From an uncultured Megamonas sp. (GTDB lineage Bacteria; Bacillota_C; Negativicutes; Selenomonadales; Selenomonadaceae): a DNA stretch of 49,590 nt. The translations under genes were made by a program, and so were the position numbers. How positions within the stretch are numbered: the first letter of the stretch is position 1; each line of letters begins with the position of its first letter. This document shows, piece by piece, positions 16,148 through 25,290 of this stretch. The stretch lies in the NCBI GenBank assembly GCA_900556715.1, contig USPM01000004.1, forward strand, positions 1-49,590, given 5' to 3'. The notes beneath the pieces were generated by a model that made no database searches, was not told where the DNA came from, and saw nothing but the letters and a program-made list of their open reading frames with translations.

Positions 16148-18454
16148 ATGTCCAAATATAGAATTTATCAATTAGCTAAAGAATTTGCTTTAGATAGTAA
16201 AAAAGTAATTGATATTTTAAAAAAGAATAATATTAATGTTAGTAACAACCTAAATTTGGTTGGCGAGAAAGAACGTGAGGTTATAGCTAGTATCGTGAAT
16301 AATAAAGATAATAATAAACAACAAACAGCAAAGAAAAATAATCAGCAGAATGTAAATCATACAAATCATAAAAATAATAATTCTGCTAACAATAATTCTA
16401 ATAGAAATAAAAATAATCAAAGTAATACACATCAGAGCAACAATCATCAAAGCAATACTAATCGCAATAATAATAAAGTAAATGAACATAAAGCTAAAAA
16501 TAATACAGTAAATAATACTGCTAATAATAAAAATCGCAACAATAAAAATAATCGTCCTCAAAACAACGATAGAAATAATAACCGCAACAATAATAAGAAA
16601 AATAATAACAACAATAATAACTTTAATAATAAATTTGCTGGTAATAAGAAAAATAAAGGCAAAAATAATAAGCCTGTAGTGGAAAATAAACCACAAGAAA
16701 TCATTCGTCCAAAACATATTAAAGTTGGCGAAACAATTACAGTTAAAGAATTAGCTAGTAAAATGACATACCCTGTAACAGATGTTATTAAAAAATTGAT
16801 GTTACTTGGTACAATGGCTACAATTAATCAGGAACTTGATTTTGAAACAGCTTCTTTAATTGCAGAAGAATTCGGTATCGCTGTAGAAGAACTTCCACCA
16901 GAAGTTGATTTAACAGAAATCCCTGAAATTGAAGATGATCCTAAAAACTTAGCACTTCGTCCTCCTGTTGTAACAGTAATGGGACATGTTGACCATGGTA
17001 AAACTTCTTTGCTTGATGCTATTCGTAAAACATCTGTAACATCAAATGAAGCAGGTGGTATCACTCAGCATATCGGTGCATATCAAGTTATGTGTAATGG
17101 TCAAAAAATTGTATTCTTAGATACACCAGGTCATGAAGCTTTTACAGCTATGCGTGCTCGTGGTGCTCAGGTTACAGATATCGCTGTACTTGTCGTTGCA
17201 GCTGATGATGGTGTTATGCCTCAGACTTTGGAAGCTATCAACCATGCTAAAGCAGCAAAAGTGCCAATCGTTGTAGCTATCAATAAAATGGATAAACCAG
17301 GAGCTAATCCTGAACATGTAAAACAACAGCTTGCTGAACACGAACTCATTCCAGAAGAATGGGGCGGCACTACAATCATGGTACCTGTTTCTGCAAAGAA
17401 AAAAGAAGGTATCAATGATTTATTAGAAATGATCTTATTAGTAGCAGAAGTACAAGAACTCAAAGCTAATGCTAATCGTGAAGCTCGTGGTGTAGTAATC
17501 GAAGCACGTCTTGATAAAGGTCGTGGCCCTGTAGCATCTGTACTTGTACAAAATGGTACACTTCATATCGGTGATTTCATCATTGCAGGTACTGCTTGCG
17601 GTAAAGTTCGTGCAATGATCAATGACCGTGGTGAAAAAGTGAAAAAAGCTGGCCCATCTATGCCAGTAGAAATCTTAGGTCTTGCTGATGTTCCAGAAGC
17701 AGGGGATGAACTTGCAGTATTAGACGAAAAACTTGCTAAAACTATTGCTGAAAAACGTATTGAAAAACAACGTAATGAACTTATGCGTTCTAAGAAAGTT
17801 TCTTTGGATGATTTATTTAATCAGATCAACGAAGGCGATATTAAAGAATTAAATATCTTGATTAAAGCTGACGTTCAAGGTTCTGTTGAAGCAGTATCCT
17901 CTTCACTTTTAGGTCTTAATAAAAATGAAAGTGAAGTTCGTGTAAGTATCGTTCACTCTGGTGTTGGTGCAGTAACTGAATCTGACGTAATGCTCGCTTC
18001 TGCGGCAAATGCTTTGATTATTGCATTTAATGTACGTCCAGATGCTAATGCACGTAAACTTGCAGATACTGAAAAAATTGATATTCATACTTATCGTGTA
18101 ATTTATGAAGCTATTGATGATATTCAGTCTGCAATGAAAGGTATGCTAGCACCTAAATATAAAGAAGTAATTCAAGGTAAAGTAGAAATTCGTCAAGTTA
18201 TGAAATTCTCTAAAGCTTTAGTTGCTGGTTCTTATGTACTTGAAGGTAAAGTATGTAACAACTCTAAAATTCGTATCATTCGTGATAATATTGTATTATA
18301 CGAAGGTCAGATTGAATCTTTACGTCGTTTTAAAGATGATGTAAAAGAAGTAGCAGCTGGTTATGAATGCGGTATTACTATTGATAATTATCGTGACTTC
18401 AAAGAAGGCGATATTCTCGAAGTATACGATATGGAAGAAATTCCACAGAAATAA
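16148..18454 (+). CDS. infB: Translation initiation factor IF-2
   Basis: A 768-residue IF-2, the GTPase that places fMet-tRNA on the 30S subunit. Residues 1-50 form the IF2_N module ([21 protein letters not shown]). Residues about 52-177 are an extremely Asn/Lys-rich, low-complexity linker. A second IF2_N module lies near 195-245. The G domain starts near 272 with GHVDHGKTS (279-287), DTPGHE (G3) and NKMD (G4), followed by domains II-IV through the C-terminal fMet-tRNA-binding domain. The upstream site is GGGGGTGG. The linker is unusual in composition but in frame, and the rest is normal. Confidence 0.98.
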   Translation: MSKYRIYQLAKEFALDSKKVIDILKKNNINVSNNLNLVGEKEREVIASIVNNKDNNKQQTAKKNNQQNVNHTNHKNNNSANNNSNRNKNNQSNTHQSNNHQSNTNRNNNKVNEHKAKNNTVNNTANNKNRNNKNNRPQNNDRNNNRNNNKKNNNNNNNFNNKFAGNKKNKGKNNKPVVENKPQEIIRPKHIKVGETITVKELASKMTYPVTDVIKKLMLLGTMATINQELDFETASLIAEEFGIAVEELPPEVDLTEIPEIEDDPKNLALRPPVVTVMGHVDHGKTSLLDAIRKTSVTSNEAGGITQHIGAYQVMCNGQKIVFLDTPGHEAFTAMRARGAQVTDIAVLVVAADDGVMPQTLEAINHAKAAKVPIVVAINKMDKPGANPEHVKQQLAEHELIPEEWGGTTIMVPVSAKKKEGINDLLEMILLVAEVQELKANANREARGVVIEARLDKGRGPVASVLVQNGTLHIGDFIIAGTACGKVRAMINDRGEKVKKAGPSMPVEILGLADVPEAGDELAVLDEKLAKTIAEKRIEKQRNELMRSKKVSLDDLFNQINEGDIKELNILIKADVQGSVEAVSSSLLGLNKNESEVRVSIVHSGVGAVTESDVMLASAANALIIAFNVRPDANARKLADTEKIDIHTYRVIYEAIDDIQSAMKGMLAPKYKEVIQGKVEIRQVMKFSKALVAGSYVLEGKVCNNSKIRIIRDNIVLYEGQIESLRRFKDDVKEVAAGYECGITIDNYRDFKEGDILEVYDMEEIPQK

Positions 18455-18465
18455 GGAGTATATTA

Positions 18466-18822
18466 ATGGGAAGCGTTCGTATAGAAAAAGTACAAGAATT
18501 AATAAAACAAGAAGCTAGTGAAATCATAATGCGAGAATTAAAAGATCCTCGCATTGGTTTTGTAACAATTACAGAAGTTGATGTATCTAGTGATTTACGC
18601 AATGCCAAATTATACGTAAGTATTTTGGGCAGTGATAAACAAATTGAAGATACTTGGAATGGATTGAATTCTTCATTAGGTTTTATCCGTAGAGAATTAG
18701 CACATCGCATTCGTTTAAAATTTATTCCAGAAATTAAATTTTTCATGGATACTTCACTTCAATATAGTGCACATATTCAAGAATTATTGATAAAAGTGCA
18801 AAAAGATGAGGAGCAAAAATAA
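18466..18822 (+). CDS. rbfA: Ribosome-binding factor A
   Basis: A 118-residue KH-fold protein that binds 16S rRNA helix 1 during late 30S maturation. The N-terminal RIEKVQELIKQEASEIIMREL, LKDPRIGFVTITEVDVSSDLR and C-terminal IRLKFIPEIKFFMD are typical of the family. Its TAA overlaps the next ATG (TAATG), so nrnA is translationally coupled. Confidence 0.96.
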   Translation: MGSVRIEKVQELIKQEASEIIMRELKDPRIGFVTITEVDVSSDLRNAKLYVSILGSDKQIEDTWNGLNSSLGFIRRELAHRIRLKFIPEIKFFMDTSLQYSAHIQELLIKVQKDEEQK

Positions 18823-19775
18823 TGGAAGTAACACTAAAACAAGCTGGTGAATTAATTGAAAAAGCTAATAAAATAGTGTTATCTTCTCATGTAAATCCTG
18901 ATGGTGATAATGTTGGTTCAACTTTAGGGCTATATCATGCCCTAAAGGGAACTAATAAGGATATAAAAATTTTATTAGATGATGATTTACCAGATAATCT
19001 CGGTATGATGGAAGGTTTAGATTTATATCAAAAACCTCAAGATGGTGAGATTATAGAGTGTGATTTACTTGTGATTTTAGATGTTGATGTTGACCGTATC
19101 GGCAGAGTAAAAGATGTAGTAAAAGCACCTATTTTGAATTTAGACCATCATATATCTAATACAAAAGTATCTGATTATTGCTATGTTGATGCTAAAGCGG
19201 CAGCTACAGCTCAAATTGTCTATAGTTTAATCAAAGAAATGAATTGGCAGTTTAATTTAGAAGCGGCTACATGTATTTATACAGGTCTTTGTTCTGATAC
19301 GGGATTTTTCTGTTATAGCAATACAACACCGTATACATTAAAAGCTGCTGCGGAATTGTTAGAAATCGGTGTAAAACCAGATAAAATTTCTGAAGTATTT
19401 TACCAACGTTCTTTTTCTAGTGTAAAAGCAGCTGGAAGAGCTATAGATACTATTGAGTTATATCATGATGGCAAAATTGCTTTGATGACTATTGATAAGG
19501 CTTTAAAAGAGTCTGCTGATAATACAGAGGGTTTTGTTAATTTTGCTAGAAATATTCGCGGTGTAGATGTAGCTGTGATGATTAAATATGCTGATGATGA
19601 AGTAACTAGAGTAAGTATGCGTTCGAAATCAGTAAATGTCAGTGAGATTGCTCAATCTATTGGCGGTGGCGGTCATATTCGTGCAGCTGGTGCGACTGTA
19701 TATAAAAATCTTATGGAAGCAAAAGATATCGTACTTAATGCTATTATCAAAGGAATGAATAAAGAAAATGCCTAA
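18822..19775 (+). CDS. nrnA: DHH-family oligoribonuclease / pAp phosphatase NrnA
   Basis: A 317-residue DHH/DHHA1 phosphoesterase. Relatives degrade nanoRNA and hydrolyse 3'-phosphoadenosine 5'-phosphate in the cytoplasm. Metal motifs are SSHVNPDGDNVGST, ILDVDVDR, LDHHISN (the DHH signature) and GLCSDTGFF; the C-terminal DHHA1 domain ends with GGGGHIRAAG. It lies in the operon between rbfA and truB, its normal place in Firmicutes, and overlaps truB by 8 bases. Confidence 0.94.
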   Translation: MEVTLKQAGELIEKANKIVLSSHVNPDGDNVGSTLGLYHALKGTNKDIKILLDDDLPDNLGMMEGLDLYQKPQDGEIIECDLLVILDVDVDRIGRVKDVVKAPILNLDHHISNTKVSDYCYVDAKAAATAQIVYSLIKEMNWQFNLEAATCIYTGLCSDTGFFCYSNTTPYTLKAAAELLEIGVKPDKISEVFYQRSFSSVKAAGRAIDTIELYHDGKIALMTIDKALKESADNTEGFVNFARNIRGVDVAVMIKYADDEVTRVSMRSKSVNVSEIAQSIGGGGHIRAAGATVYKNLMEAKDIVLNAIIKGMNKENA

Positions 19776-20640
19776 TGGATTTGTAAATGTTTTAAAAGCA
19801 CCAGGAATAACATCACATGATATTGTATCTCATTTACGCAAGGTCTATGGATTAAAAAAAGTAGGTCATGCTGGGACTTTGGATCCTGCAGCTGCTGGAG
19901 TTTTGCCAGTGGCACTGGGAAAAGCTACAAGAATGCTTGAATATATGGATGATGTAGATAAATCCTATAAAGTGGAAGTTACTTTTGGTTTTAGTACTGA
20001 TACTGGTGATGATACAGGCAAAATCATTGAAACGATGGAAAATTATACTATGCCTACAGCTGAAAAAGTAAAAGAGGCATTAGAAACATTTCGTGGTGAA
20101 ATAAAACAAAGACCACCAATGTATTCAGCCATCAGAATTAATGGTGAAAAAGCGTATAATTTGGCTCGTAAAAATATAGAAGTAGAAATGCCAGAAAGAG
20201 ATGTTGTCATTCATGATATTAATTTTCAAGAGATGACACAAAATGGCTTTATTTTTGAAGTAGTTTGTTCTAAAGGTACTTATATTCGCAGTCTATGTAT
20301 GGATATTGGTAAGTATTTAGGAATACCTACAGTGATGAGTTTTTTAATCCGTACTCATGTGGGAGCATTTAAATTAGAAAATGCTTTTACTACAGAAGAA
20401 ATAGGCCTATTACCACATATGGCATTATTGCCGATAGATTTTCCAATTGAACATTTACCAAAATATGTTATTTCTGATGAAGAAGCAGTGATGATTAAAC
20501 AAGGTAAACAAATTGCTGTTAGAGAAGATGAAGAAATAACAGAAAAATTTATTCGTTTATATAAAGATAAAGAATTTGCCGGTATTGGTCGTTATGTATT
20601 TAGTGAACATAAGATAGCACCACATAAGGTAGTATTATAA
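19768..20640 (+). CDS. truB: tRNA pseudouridine-55 synthase
   Basis: A 290-residue enzyme that makes pseudouridine 55 in the T-loop of tRNA. Motifs are KAPGITSHDIVSHLRK, GHAGTLDPAAAGVLPVALG with the catalytic Asp, RPPMYSAIRINGEKAY and CSKGTYIRSLCMDIG. The C-terminal domain is complete. It is the last gene of the operon: a strong terminator follows 13 bases after the stop. ribF, which often follows truB in Firmicutes, is absent here. Confidence 0.96.
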   Translation: MPNGFVNVLKAPGITSHDIVSHLRKVYGLKKVGHAGTLDPAAAGVLPVALGKATRMLEYMDDVDKSYKVEVTFGFSTDTGDDTGKIIETMENYTMPTAEKVKEALETFRGEIKQRPPMYSAIRINGEKAYNLARKNIEVEMPERDVVIHDINFQEMTQNGFIFEVVCSKGTYIRSLCMDIGKYLGIPTVMSFLIRTHVGAFKLENAFTTEEIGLLPHMALLPIDFPIEHLPKYVISDEEAVMIKQGKQIAVREDEEITEKFIRLYKDKEFAGIGRYVFSEHKIAPHKVVL

Positions 20641-20653
20641 AAAATAGAAATAT

Positions 20654-20689
20654 AAGAGTATGAATGATAAGAAATTCATACTCTTTTTT
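20654..20689 (+). terminator. Terminator of the rimP-truB operon
   Basis: A perfect 12-bp stem, AAGAGTATGAAT (20654-20665) with ATTCATACTCTT (20674-20685), has an 8-base loop and a T-run. Confidence 0.92.
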
Positions 20690-20711
20690 CATAAAGATGA
20701 TATTTATTATA

Positions 20712-20720
20712 TGATATAAT
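20712..20720 (+). promoter_or_regulatory. Extended -10 promoter for the pseudouridine synthase gene
   Basis: TGATATAAT is an exact TATAAT (20715-20720) preceded by TGN, with no -35 match. It lies 35 bases before the gene start. Confidence 0.6.
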
Positions 20721-20754
20721 TTGATATAGATAATAAAATATAAGGAGAATTATT

Positions 20755-21486
20755 TTGCAAGAAAGATTACAAAAATTTTTAGCTCGTACAGGTATTGCTT
20801 CGCGTCGTGGAGCAGAAAAATTAATTACAGATGGTAAAATTCGCGTCAATGGTGTAATAGTAACTGAATTAGGAACAAAAGTTGATCCAGTGAAAGATAA
20901 AATTTCATATAATGGCAGAATGCTTAAAGTTGAAGCAAAAAAAGTATATTATATGCTCAATAAACCAAAAGGATATATCTCTAGTGTAAAAGATGAACGT
21001 GGCAGAAAAACTGTTGTGGATATCTTATTTGATGTAGAGGAAAGAATTTTCCCTATTGGTCGTTTGGATTATAATACAGAAGGATTATTATTACTCACAA
21101 ATGATGGCGAATTTATGAATAAGTTATTGCATCCTAAATATGAGATTGGCAAAACTTATGTTGCAAGAATAGATGGTATTATTAATATGGAAGCTTTAGA
21201 TAAATTAGCAAATGGTGTGAAGTTGGAAGATGGTAAAACTGCACCTGCTGATGTATATTTAGACTCTATAAATAAAACTTTGAAAGAATCTCGCGTGGAG
21301 ATTACTATCTATGAAGGTAAAAATCGCCAAGTTCGCCGTATGTTTAAGGCTTTAGGATATGAAGTCAAAGCCTTAAAACGCATAGCATTTGCAGGTCTTA
21401 CTTTGGGTAAATTAAAACGTGGAGAATATAGAAAATTAACTGAAACTGAATTATTGCGTTTGCGTAAAAAAATAGGAGATAAATAA
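20755..21486 (+). CDS. rluB: rRNA large-subunit pseudouridine synthase, RsuA/RluB family
   Basis: A 243-residue S4-domain pseudouridine synthase. Residues 1-60 are the S4 RNA-binding domain (ERLQKFLARTGIASRRGAEKLI). The catalytic domain has the family motif GRLDYNTEGLLLLTNDG with the active-site Asp, and ends with EGKNRQVRRMFKALGYEV. By length and Firmicutes context it corresponds to B. subtilis RluB (23S rRNA), though RsuA-type specificity cannot be excluded. The start is TTG, 6 bases after AAGGAGAA; no in-frame ATG fits the S4 domain. It overlaps the next gene by one base. Confidence 0.9.
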   Translation: MQERLQKFLARTGIASRRGAEKLITDGKIRVNGVIVTELGTKVDPVKDKISYNGRMLKVEAKKVYYMLNKPKGYISSVKDERGRKTVVDILFDVEERIFPIGRLDYNTEGLLLLTNDGEFMNKLLHPKYEIGKTYVARIDGIINMEALDKLANGVKLEDGKTAPADVYLDSINKTLKESRVEITIYEGKNRQVRRMFKALGYEVKALKRIAFAGLTLGKLKRGEYRKLTETELLRLRKKIGDK

Positions 21487-22724
21487 TGCGTAAGGTTATT
21501 GTTGTTGGCGGTGGGGCTGCTGGACTTATGGCGGCTGTCAGTGCTGCACAAAATGGTGCAGAAGTGATGTTGTTGGAAAAAAACAATCGCTTGGGTAAAA
21601 AATTGTTAATCACTGGTAAAGGTCGTTGTAATGTAACAAATACAGCACCATTGCAAGAGTTTGTAAAAAATATTCCTGGTAATGGTAGATTTTTATATAG
21701 TGTATTTAGTAAATTTTTTAATTGGGATATCAGAAGCTTTTTTGAAGAATTAGATGTGCCATTAAAAGAAGAACGCGGTGGACGAATTTTCCCTGTAAGC
21801 GATAAAGCCATTGATATTGTAAATGCTTTTGAAAAGGTATTGCATAGATTAGCTGTACAGATAAAATTAAATGAAAGTGTAAAATTTTTAAAAGTAGATA
21901 ATAATAAAGTAACAGGTGTAATCACTGAAGAAGATAAATTATATGAAGCTGATGCTGTTATTTTAGCTACAGGTGGCTCATCTTTCCCTGGAACAGGTTC
22001 AACAGGTGATGGTTATCGCATGGCAAAACAGATTGGTCATACTATTGAAGATTTATTTCCAGCACTTGTACCTTTAGAATGTGAAGAAGATTGGGTAAAA
22101 GATTTCCAAGGTTTATCACTTCGCAATGTAAATTTAAAGGTATTAGTTGATGGTGATGTAAAAAAAGAAATGTTTGGTGAAATGTTATTCACTCATTTTG
22201 GTGTAAGTGGGCCAATTATTTTGACTTTAAGTCGTGATATTGCTAAATGGTTAAGAGAAGGAAAATTGGTAGAATTATCTTTAAATCTCAAACCTGCTTT
22301 GACAAAAGAACAGCTTGATAAACGCATTTGTAGAGATTTTGAAAAATATAGTAGAAAACAAATAAAAAATGCTTTAGGCGACTTATTGCCAAGCAAGATG
22401 ATTAGTACAGTGATTGATTTAGCTTTTATTGATGAAAATAAATTTGTAAATCAAATAAGCAAAGCTGAACGCGAAAGATTAGTTGACTTATTGCAAGATA
22501 TGGTGATGACTGTTACAAAGACAAGACCACTTAGCGAAGCTATTGTAACAGCTGGCGGTATTTCTACAAAAGAAATAAATCCTAAAACTATGGAGTCAAA
22601 ACTAATTAAAGATTTGTATTGTGTTGGCGAAGTAGTAGATGTAGACGCTTTTACAGGCGGATATAATTTGCAAGCAGCTTTTTCTATGGGCTTTGTTGCT
22701 GGTGAAGCTAGTAGTTTAGAGTAA
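21486..22724 (+). CDS. HI0933/YhiN-family FAD flavoprotein
   Basis: A 412-residue FAD-dependent oxidoreductase of the HI0933/BaiN-like group, sometimes labelled aminoacetone oxidase family. The N-terminal Rossmann motif VVGGGAAGLMAAVSAAQNGA and GKKLLITGKGRCNVTN are diagnostic; ATGGSSFPGTGSTGDGY and the C-terminal EVVDVDAFTGGYNLQAAFSMG complete the FAD site. The reaction of most members is uncertain. Its start overlaps the stop of the pseudouridine synthase gene, so both are co-translated. Confidence 0.9.
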   Translation: MRKVIVVGGGAAGLMAAVSAAQNGAEVMLLEKNNRLGKKLLITGKGRCNVTNTAPLQEFVKNIPGNGRFLYSVFSKFFNWDIRSFFEELDVPLKEERGGRIFPVSDKAIDIVNAFEKVLHRLAVQIKLNESVKFLKVDNNKVTGVITEEDKLYEADAVILATGGSSFPGTGSTGDGYRMAKQIGHTIEDLFPALVPLECEEDWVKDFQGLSLRNVNLKVLVDGDVKKEMFGEMLFTHFGVSGPIILTLSRDIAKWLREGKLVELSLNLKPALTKEQLDKRICRDFEKYSRKQIKNALGDLLPSKMISTVIDLAFIDENKFVNQISKAERERLVDLLQDMVMTVTKTRPLSEAIVTAGGISTKEINPKTMESKLIKDLYCVGEVVDVDAFTGGYNLQAAFSMGFVAGEASSLE

Positions 22725-22761
22725 TATTTTTTAGTAAATAGTTTTTTTGAAAAAAATTTCA

Positions 22762-22770
22762 TGCTATACT
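22762..22770 (+). promoter_or_regulatory. Extended -10 promoter for the Rrf2 gene
   Basis: TGCTATACT is the same extended -10 as in the rimP promoter, with a T-run instead of a -35. An imperfect dyad follows (CTATAAATTA near 22769 and TAATTTTATAG near 22800), which could be an autoregulatory Rrf2 site; this part is weak. Confidence 0.5.
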
Positions 22771-22822
22771 ATAAATTAGATAGGATTTATTTAATTTTAT
22801 AGTAAGGTGGGATTGAAGCTCG

Positions 22823-23242
22823 ATGAAAATATCAACTAAAGGTAGATATGCATTGCGATTGATGTTAGATATCGCATTAAATGATGCAAAAACACCGGTT
22901 CGAATAAAGGATATTGCTGAACGACAGCAGATTTCAGATAAGTATCTGGAACAAATAGTATCTAGTTTAAATAAGGCAGGATTTGTAAAAAGCTTGCGTG
23001 GACCGCAGGGCGGATATCGACTGACTAAAAAACCAGAAGAGTATACAGTAGGCATGATTTTACGTTTGATAGAGGGAAGTTTAGCCCCAGTAGCTTGCCT
23101 TGATGATGATATCAATAATTGTACACGTGCAGATAGATGTCCAACATTAATTCTTTGGGAAAAATTATATGATGCTATAAGTGAAGTTGTGGATAATATT
23201 ACTTTGGCGGATTTAATTAGTTGGCAAAAAAATATGAAGTAG
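22823..23242 (+). CDS. Rrf2-family transcriptional regulator (IscR-like Cys set)
   Basis: A 139-residue Rrf2 protein: winged helix at the N terminus (MKISTKGRYALRLMLDIAL, SDKYLEQIVSSLNKAGFVKS, GPQGGYRL) and a dimerisation helix. Cys92, Cys100 and Cys106 are spaced like the iron-sulfur ligands of IscR, so it may sense Fe-S status, oxygen or sulfur. No isc or suf gene is nearby. It has its own promoter and a strong terminator, so it is a single-gene unit. CymR-type function cannot be excluded, although CymR lacks this Cys set as far as I recall. Confidence 0.88.
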   Translation: MKISTKGRYALRLMLDIALNDAKTPVRIKDIAERQQISDKYLEQIVSSLNKAGFVKSLRGPQGGYRLTKKPEEYTVGMILRLIEGSLAPVACLDDDINNCTRADRCPTLILWEKLYDAISEVVDNITLADLISWQKNMK

Positions 23243-23245
23243 AGG

Positions 23246-23295
23246 AAAAAGATTAATTAATATGCCTACTAAGGTAAATTAATTAATCTTTTTTT
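23246..23295 (+). terminator. Terminator after the Rrf2 gene
   Basis: A perfect 16-bp stem (AAAAAGATTAATTAAT at 23246-23261 with the complementary arm at 23278-23293) and a T7 run beginning immediately after the Rrf2 stop. Confidence 0.9.
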
Positions 23296-23334
23296 GTAAT
23301 TAATTTTATTGTGGAGAATAAGGAGGGTATCTTA

Positions 23335-24117
23335 ATGTATGATGAATATATAGAAAAACAATTGGTAGAAATCAGTAAATGGGAACAGCAAAAACCAAGC
23401 GTAGTCAACACTGGCATGAATAAGATTTTTTCACCTATGAGTAAATTCACAAGAAAAGTAATTCCAGAGGTGGTAGTAGAAAAGGCAATATATCATGCTC
23501 ATGATATCGGTCAGAAATTAGCAAGTAAAAATGATATTTTGAAAAATGCTAGTGTAGATACTATCGAAGAATTGCGTCATAAGGATTTGGCTTTATCTGA
23601 TAAGTTAGCTAGTAATGTGCATAAATGGGCGATAGGTTTTGCTGGTTCTGAAGGGTTTGCTACAGGGCTTGGCGGTACAGCAACAATGGTAGCTGATGTG
23701 GGGGCTGTTATAGTTTTAGCTTTTAGAACTATTCATAAAATTGCTATGTGTTATGGGTATGAAGTGAAATCAGCTGAAGATAAAGAATTTGTGTTGAATA
23801 TTTTGTCTGTATCAGGTGCTAATGATATGAAAGAGAAAAAGGAAGCATTATTGGCATTGAAATCAGATTTTTTACAAAAGAAAATAATTGAAGAAGTTTT
23901 GATGAGCAATTTAGTCAAGAAAGTAGCTAAACAATTAGGTATTAATTTAACTAAACGTAAATTGATGCAGATAATGCCAGTTATAGGGGCTGGCATAGGA
24001 GCAGCAGTGAATGCTTCCTATATAAATGATATTGCATGGACAGCTAGACGGTCATATCAATTAAAATGGATTGCTGATAATGAATATATAGATGTTAATA
24101 ATTTAAATAATATATAA
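23335..24117 (+). CDS. EcsC-family protein
   Basis: A 260-residue protein resembling the EcsC family, whose members are poorly characterised. Glycine-rich hydrophobic stretches at about 105-135 (GSEGFATGLGGTATMVADVGAV) and near 210-230 (MPVIGAGIGAAVNASYI) could associate with membrane. The ATG at 23335 follows AAGGAGGG; the open frame extends 8 codons further upstream to a GTG lacking a ribosome site. It is followed after 14 bases by the Gfo/Idh gene, probably in one operon. Function unknown. Confidence 0.75.
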   Translation: MYDEYIEKQLVEISKWEQQKPSVVNTGMNKIFSPMSKFTRKVIPEVVVEKAIYHAHDIGQKLASKNDILKNASVDTIEELRHKDLALSDKLASNVHKWAIGFAGSEGFATGLGGTATMVADVGAVIVLAFRTIHKIAMCYGYEVKSAEDKEFVLNILSVSGANDMKEKKEALLALKSDFLQKKIIEEVLMSNLVKKVAKQLGINLTKRKLMQIMPVIGAGIGAAVNASYINDIAWTARRSYQLKWIADNEYIDVNNLNNI

Positions 24118-24131
24118 GGAGTTTTGATTTT

Positions 24132-25118
24132 ATGAAAGACTTTAATGTAGGTATTATTGGAACAGGTTTAATCGCTTCAGTGATGGCAGAAACCTTAAAT
24201 GGATTGAAAGATAAAAATGTGAAGAATTATGCAGTGGCTTCAAGAAATCTAGCTAAAGCTGAAACTTTTGCTGATAAATATGGTATAGAAAAAGCATATG
24301 GTTCGTATATAGAATTAATTCAAGATAAAGATATTGATTTAATTTATATTGCTGTGCCACATAGTGAACATTATCGCGTAGCTAAATTATGTATAGAAAA
24401 TAAAAAGAATGTTTTATGTGAAAAACCTTTTACTGTAAATGCTGATGAAACAAAAGATTTATTAGCTTTGGCTAAAGAAAATAAGGTACTTATTACAGAA
24501 GCAATTTGGACAAGATATATGCCTTCACGAAAATTAATAAATGATGTCATTGCTTCTGGTATTATAGGACAAGTACATTCCATTCAGGCAAATTTGGGAT
24601 ATCCACTTAAAGATGTAAAACGCATGATTTCTCCGGAACTTGCTGGCGGTGCATTGCTTGATGTAGGTGTATATACAGTTAACTTTGCCTTGATGGTATT
24701 TGGCAATGATTTAAAAGATATTTTTGCTAAAGCGGTGATGTCAGATAAAGGTGTAGATTTAACAGATAGCATAACACTCACTTGGAATGATGGAAAAATG
24801 GCAGTTCTTCATGCTTCTATGATGACACCTACAGATAGATCTGGTTTTATTTATGGAGAGAAAGGTTATATTTGTGTAACTAATATTAATAATCCAGAAG
24901 CAATAAAAGTCTATGACATAGAACATAACTTAATTAAAGAAGTAGAAATACCAAAACAAGTAACTGGATATGAGTATGAAGTTTTATCTAGTCAAAAAGC
25001 AATTAACCAAAATGAGTTAGAATGTGAAGAAATGCCACATAAAGAAACTATTTTTGTCATGGAAATATTAGATAAAATACGCAATCAATGGAATATGAAA
25101 TATCCTTTTGAAAAATAA
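24132..25118 (+). CDS. Gfo/Idh/MocA-family oxidoreductase
   Basis: A 328-residue NAD(P)-dependent oxidoreductase. The N-terminal Rossmann fold shows GIIGTGLIASVMAETL and ends with VLCEKPFTVNADE, where Lys of EKP is the usual catalytic/cofactor residue; the C-terminal alpha/beta domain contains GGALLDVGVYTVNF. Members act on sugars, inositols or trans-dihydrodiols; the substrate here is not predictable. The upstream site is AAGGAG. A terminator follows at 25141. Confidence 0.9.
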   Translation: MKDFNVGIIGTGLIASVMAETLNGLKDKNVKNYAVASRNLAKAETFADKYGIEKAYGSYIELIQDKDIDLIYIAVPHSEHYRVAKLCIENKKNVLCEKPFTVNADETKDLLALAKENKVLITEAIWTRYMPSRKLINDVIASGIIGQVHSIQANLGYPLKDVKRMISPELAGGALLDVGVYTVNFALMVFGNDLKDIFAKAVMSDKGVDLTDSITLTWNDGKMAVLHASMMTPTDRSGFIYGEKGYICVTNINNPEAIKVYDIEHNLIKEVEIPKQVTGYEYEVLSSQKAINQNELECEEMPHKETIFVMEILDKIRNQWNMKYPFEK

Positions 25119-25140
25119 ATACTTAGTGGATAACAAATAT

Positions 25141-25168
25141 AAAAACGCCTATATGTTAAGGCGTTTTT
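25141..25168 (+). terminator. Terminator after the Gfo/Idh gene
   Basis: AAAAACGCCT (25141-25150) pairs perfectly with AGGCGTTTTT (25159-25168) around an 8-base loop; the right arm ends in T5. Confidence 0.88.
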
Positions 25169-25221
25169 ATATTGGAAAATAATTTTAATGATAATTTAAT
25201 CAAACTAGATAAGTAAGTTTA

Positions 25222-25250
25222 TTGAGCTAAACAAAGATAATTTGTATAAT
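25222..25250 (+). promoter_or_regulatory. Sigma-A promoter for the amidohydrolase gene
   Basis: TTGAGC (25222-25227), 17-base spacer, TATAAT (25245-25250), 40 bases before the start codon. Confidence 0.7.
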
Positions 25251-25290
25251 AGAGTTTAGATAGGGTATAGATTTTAGAGGTGAATGTATA

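Noticed and set aside
16319..16640. AAT-rich repeats as a tandem-repeat or CRISPR-like array
   Set aside because: The repeats are short Asn/Lys codon runs within infB, with no regular unit and no unique spacers. No CRISPR-like array occurs elsewhere in the window.
16250..16717. Long open frame on the minus strand opposite the infB linker, rich in Ile and Val
   Set aside because: It is the antisense of AAT/AAC/AAA-rich codons, which translates as Ile/Val/Phe. No ribosome site, no recognisable domain, and infB on the other strand is certain.
20641..20754. Truncated ribF after truB
   Set aside because: The gap is only about 110 bases, contains a terminator and promoter, and shows no remnant of flavokinase sequence.
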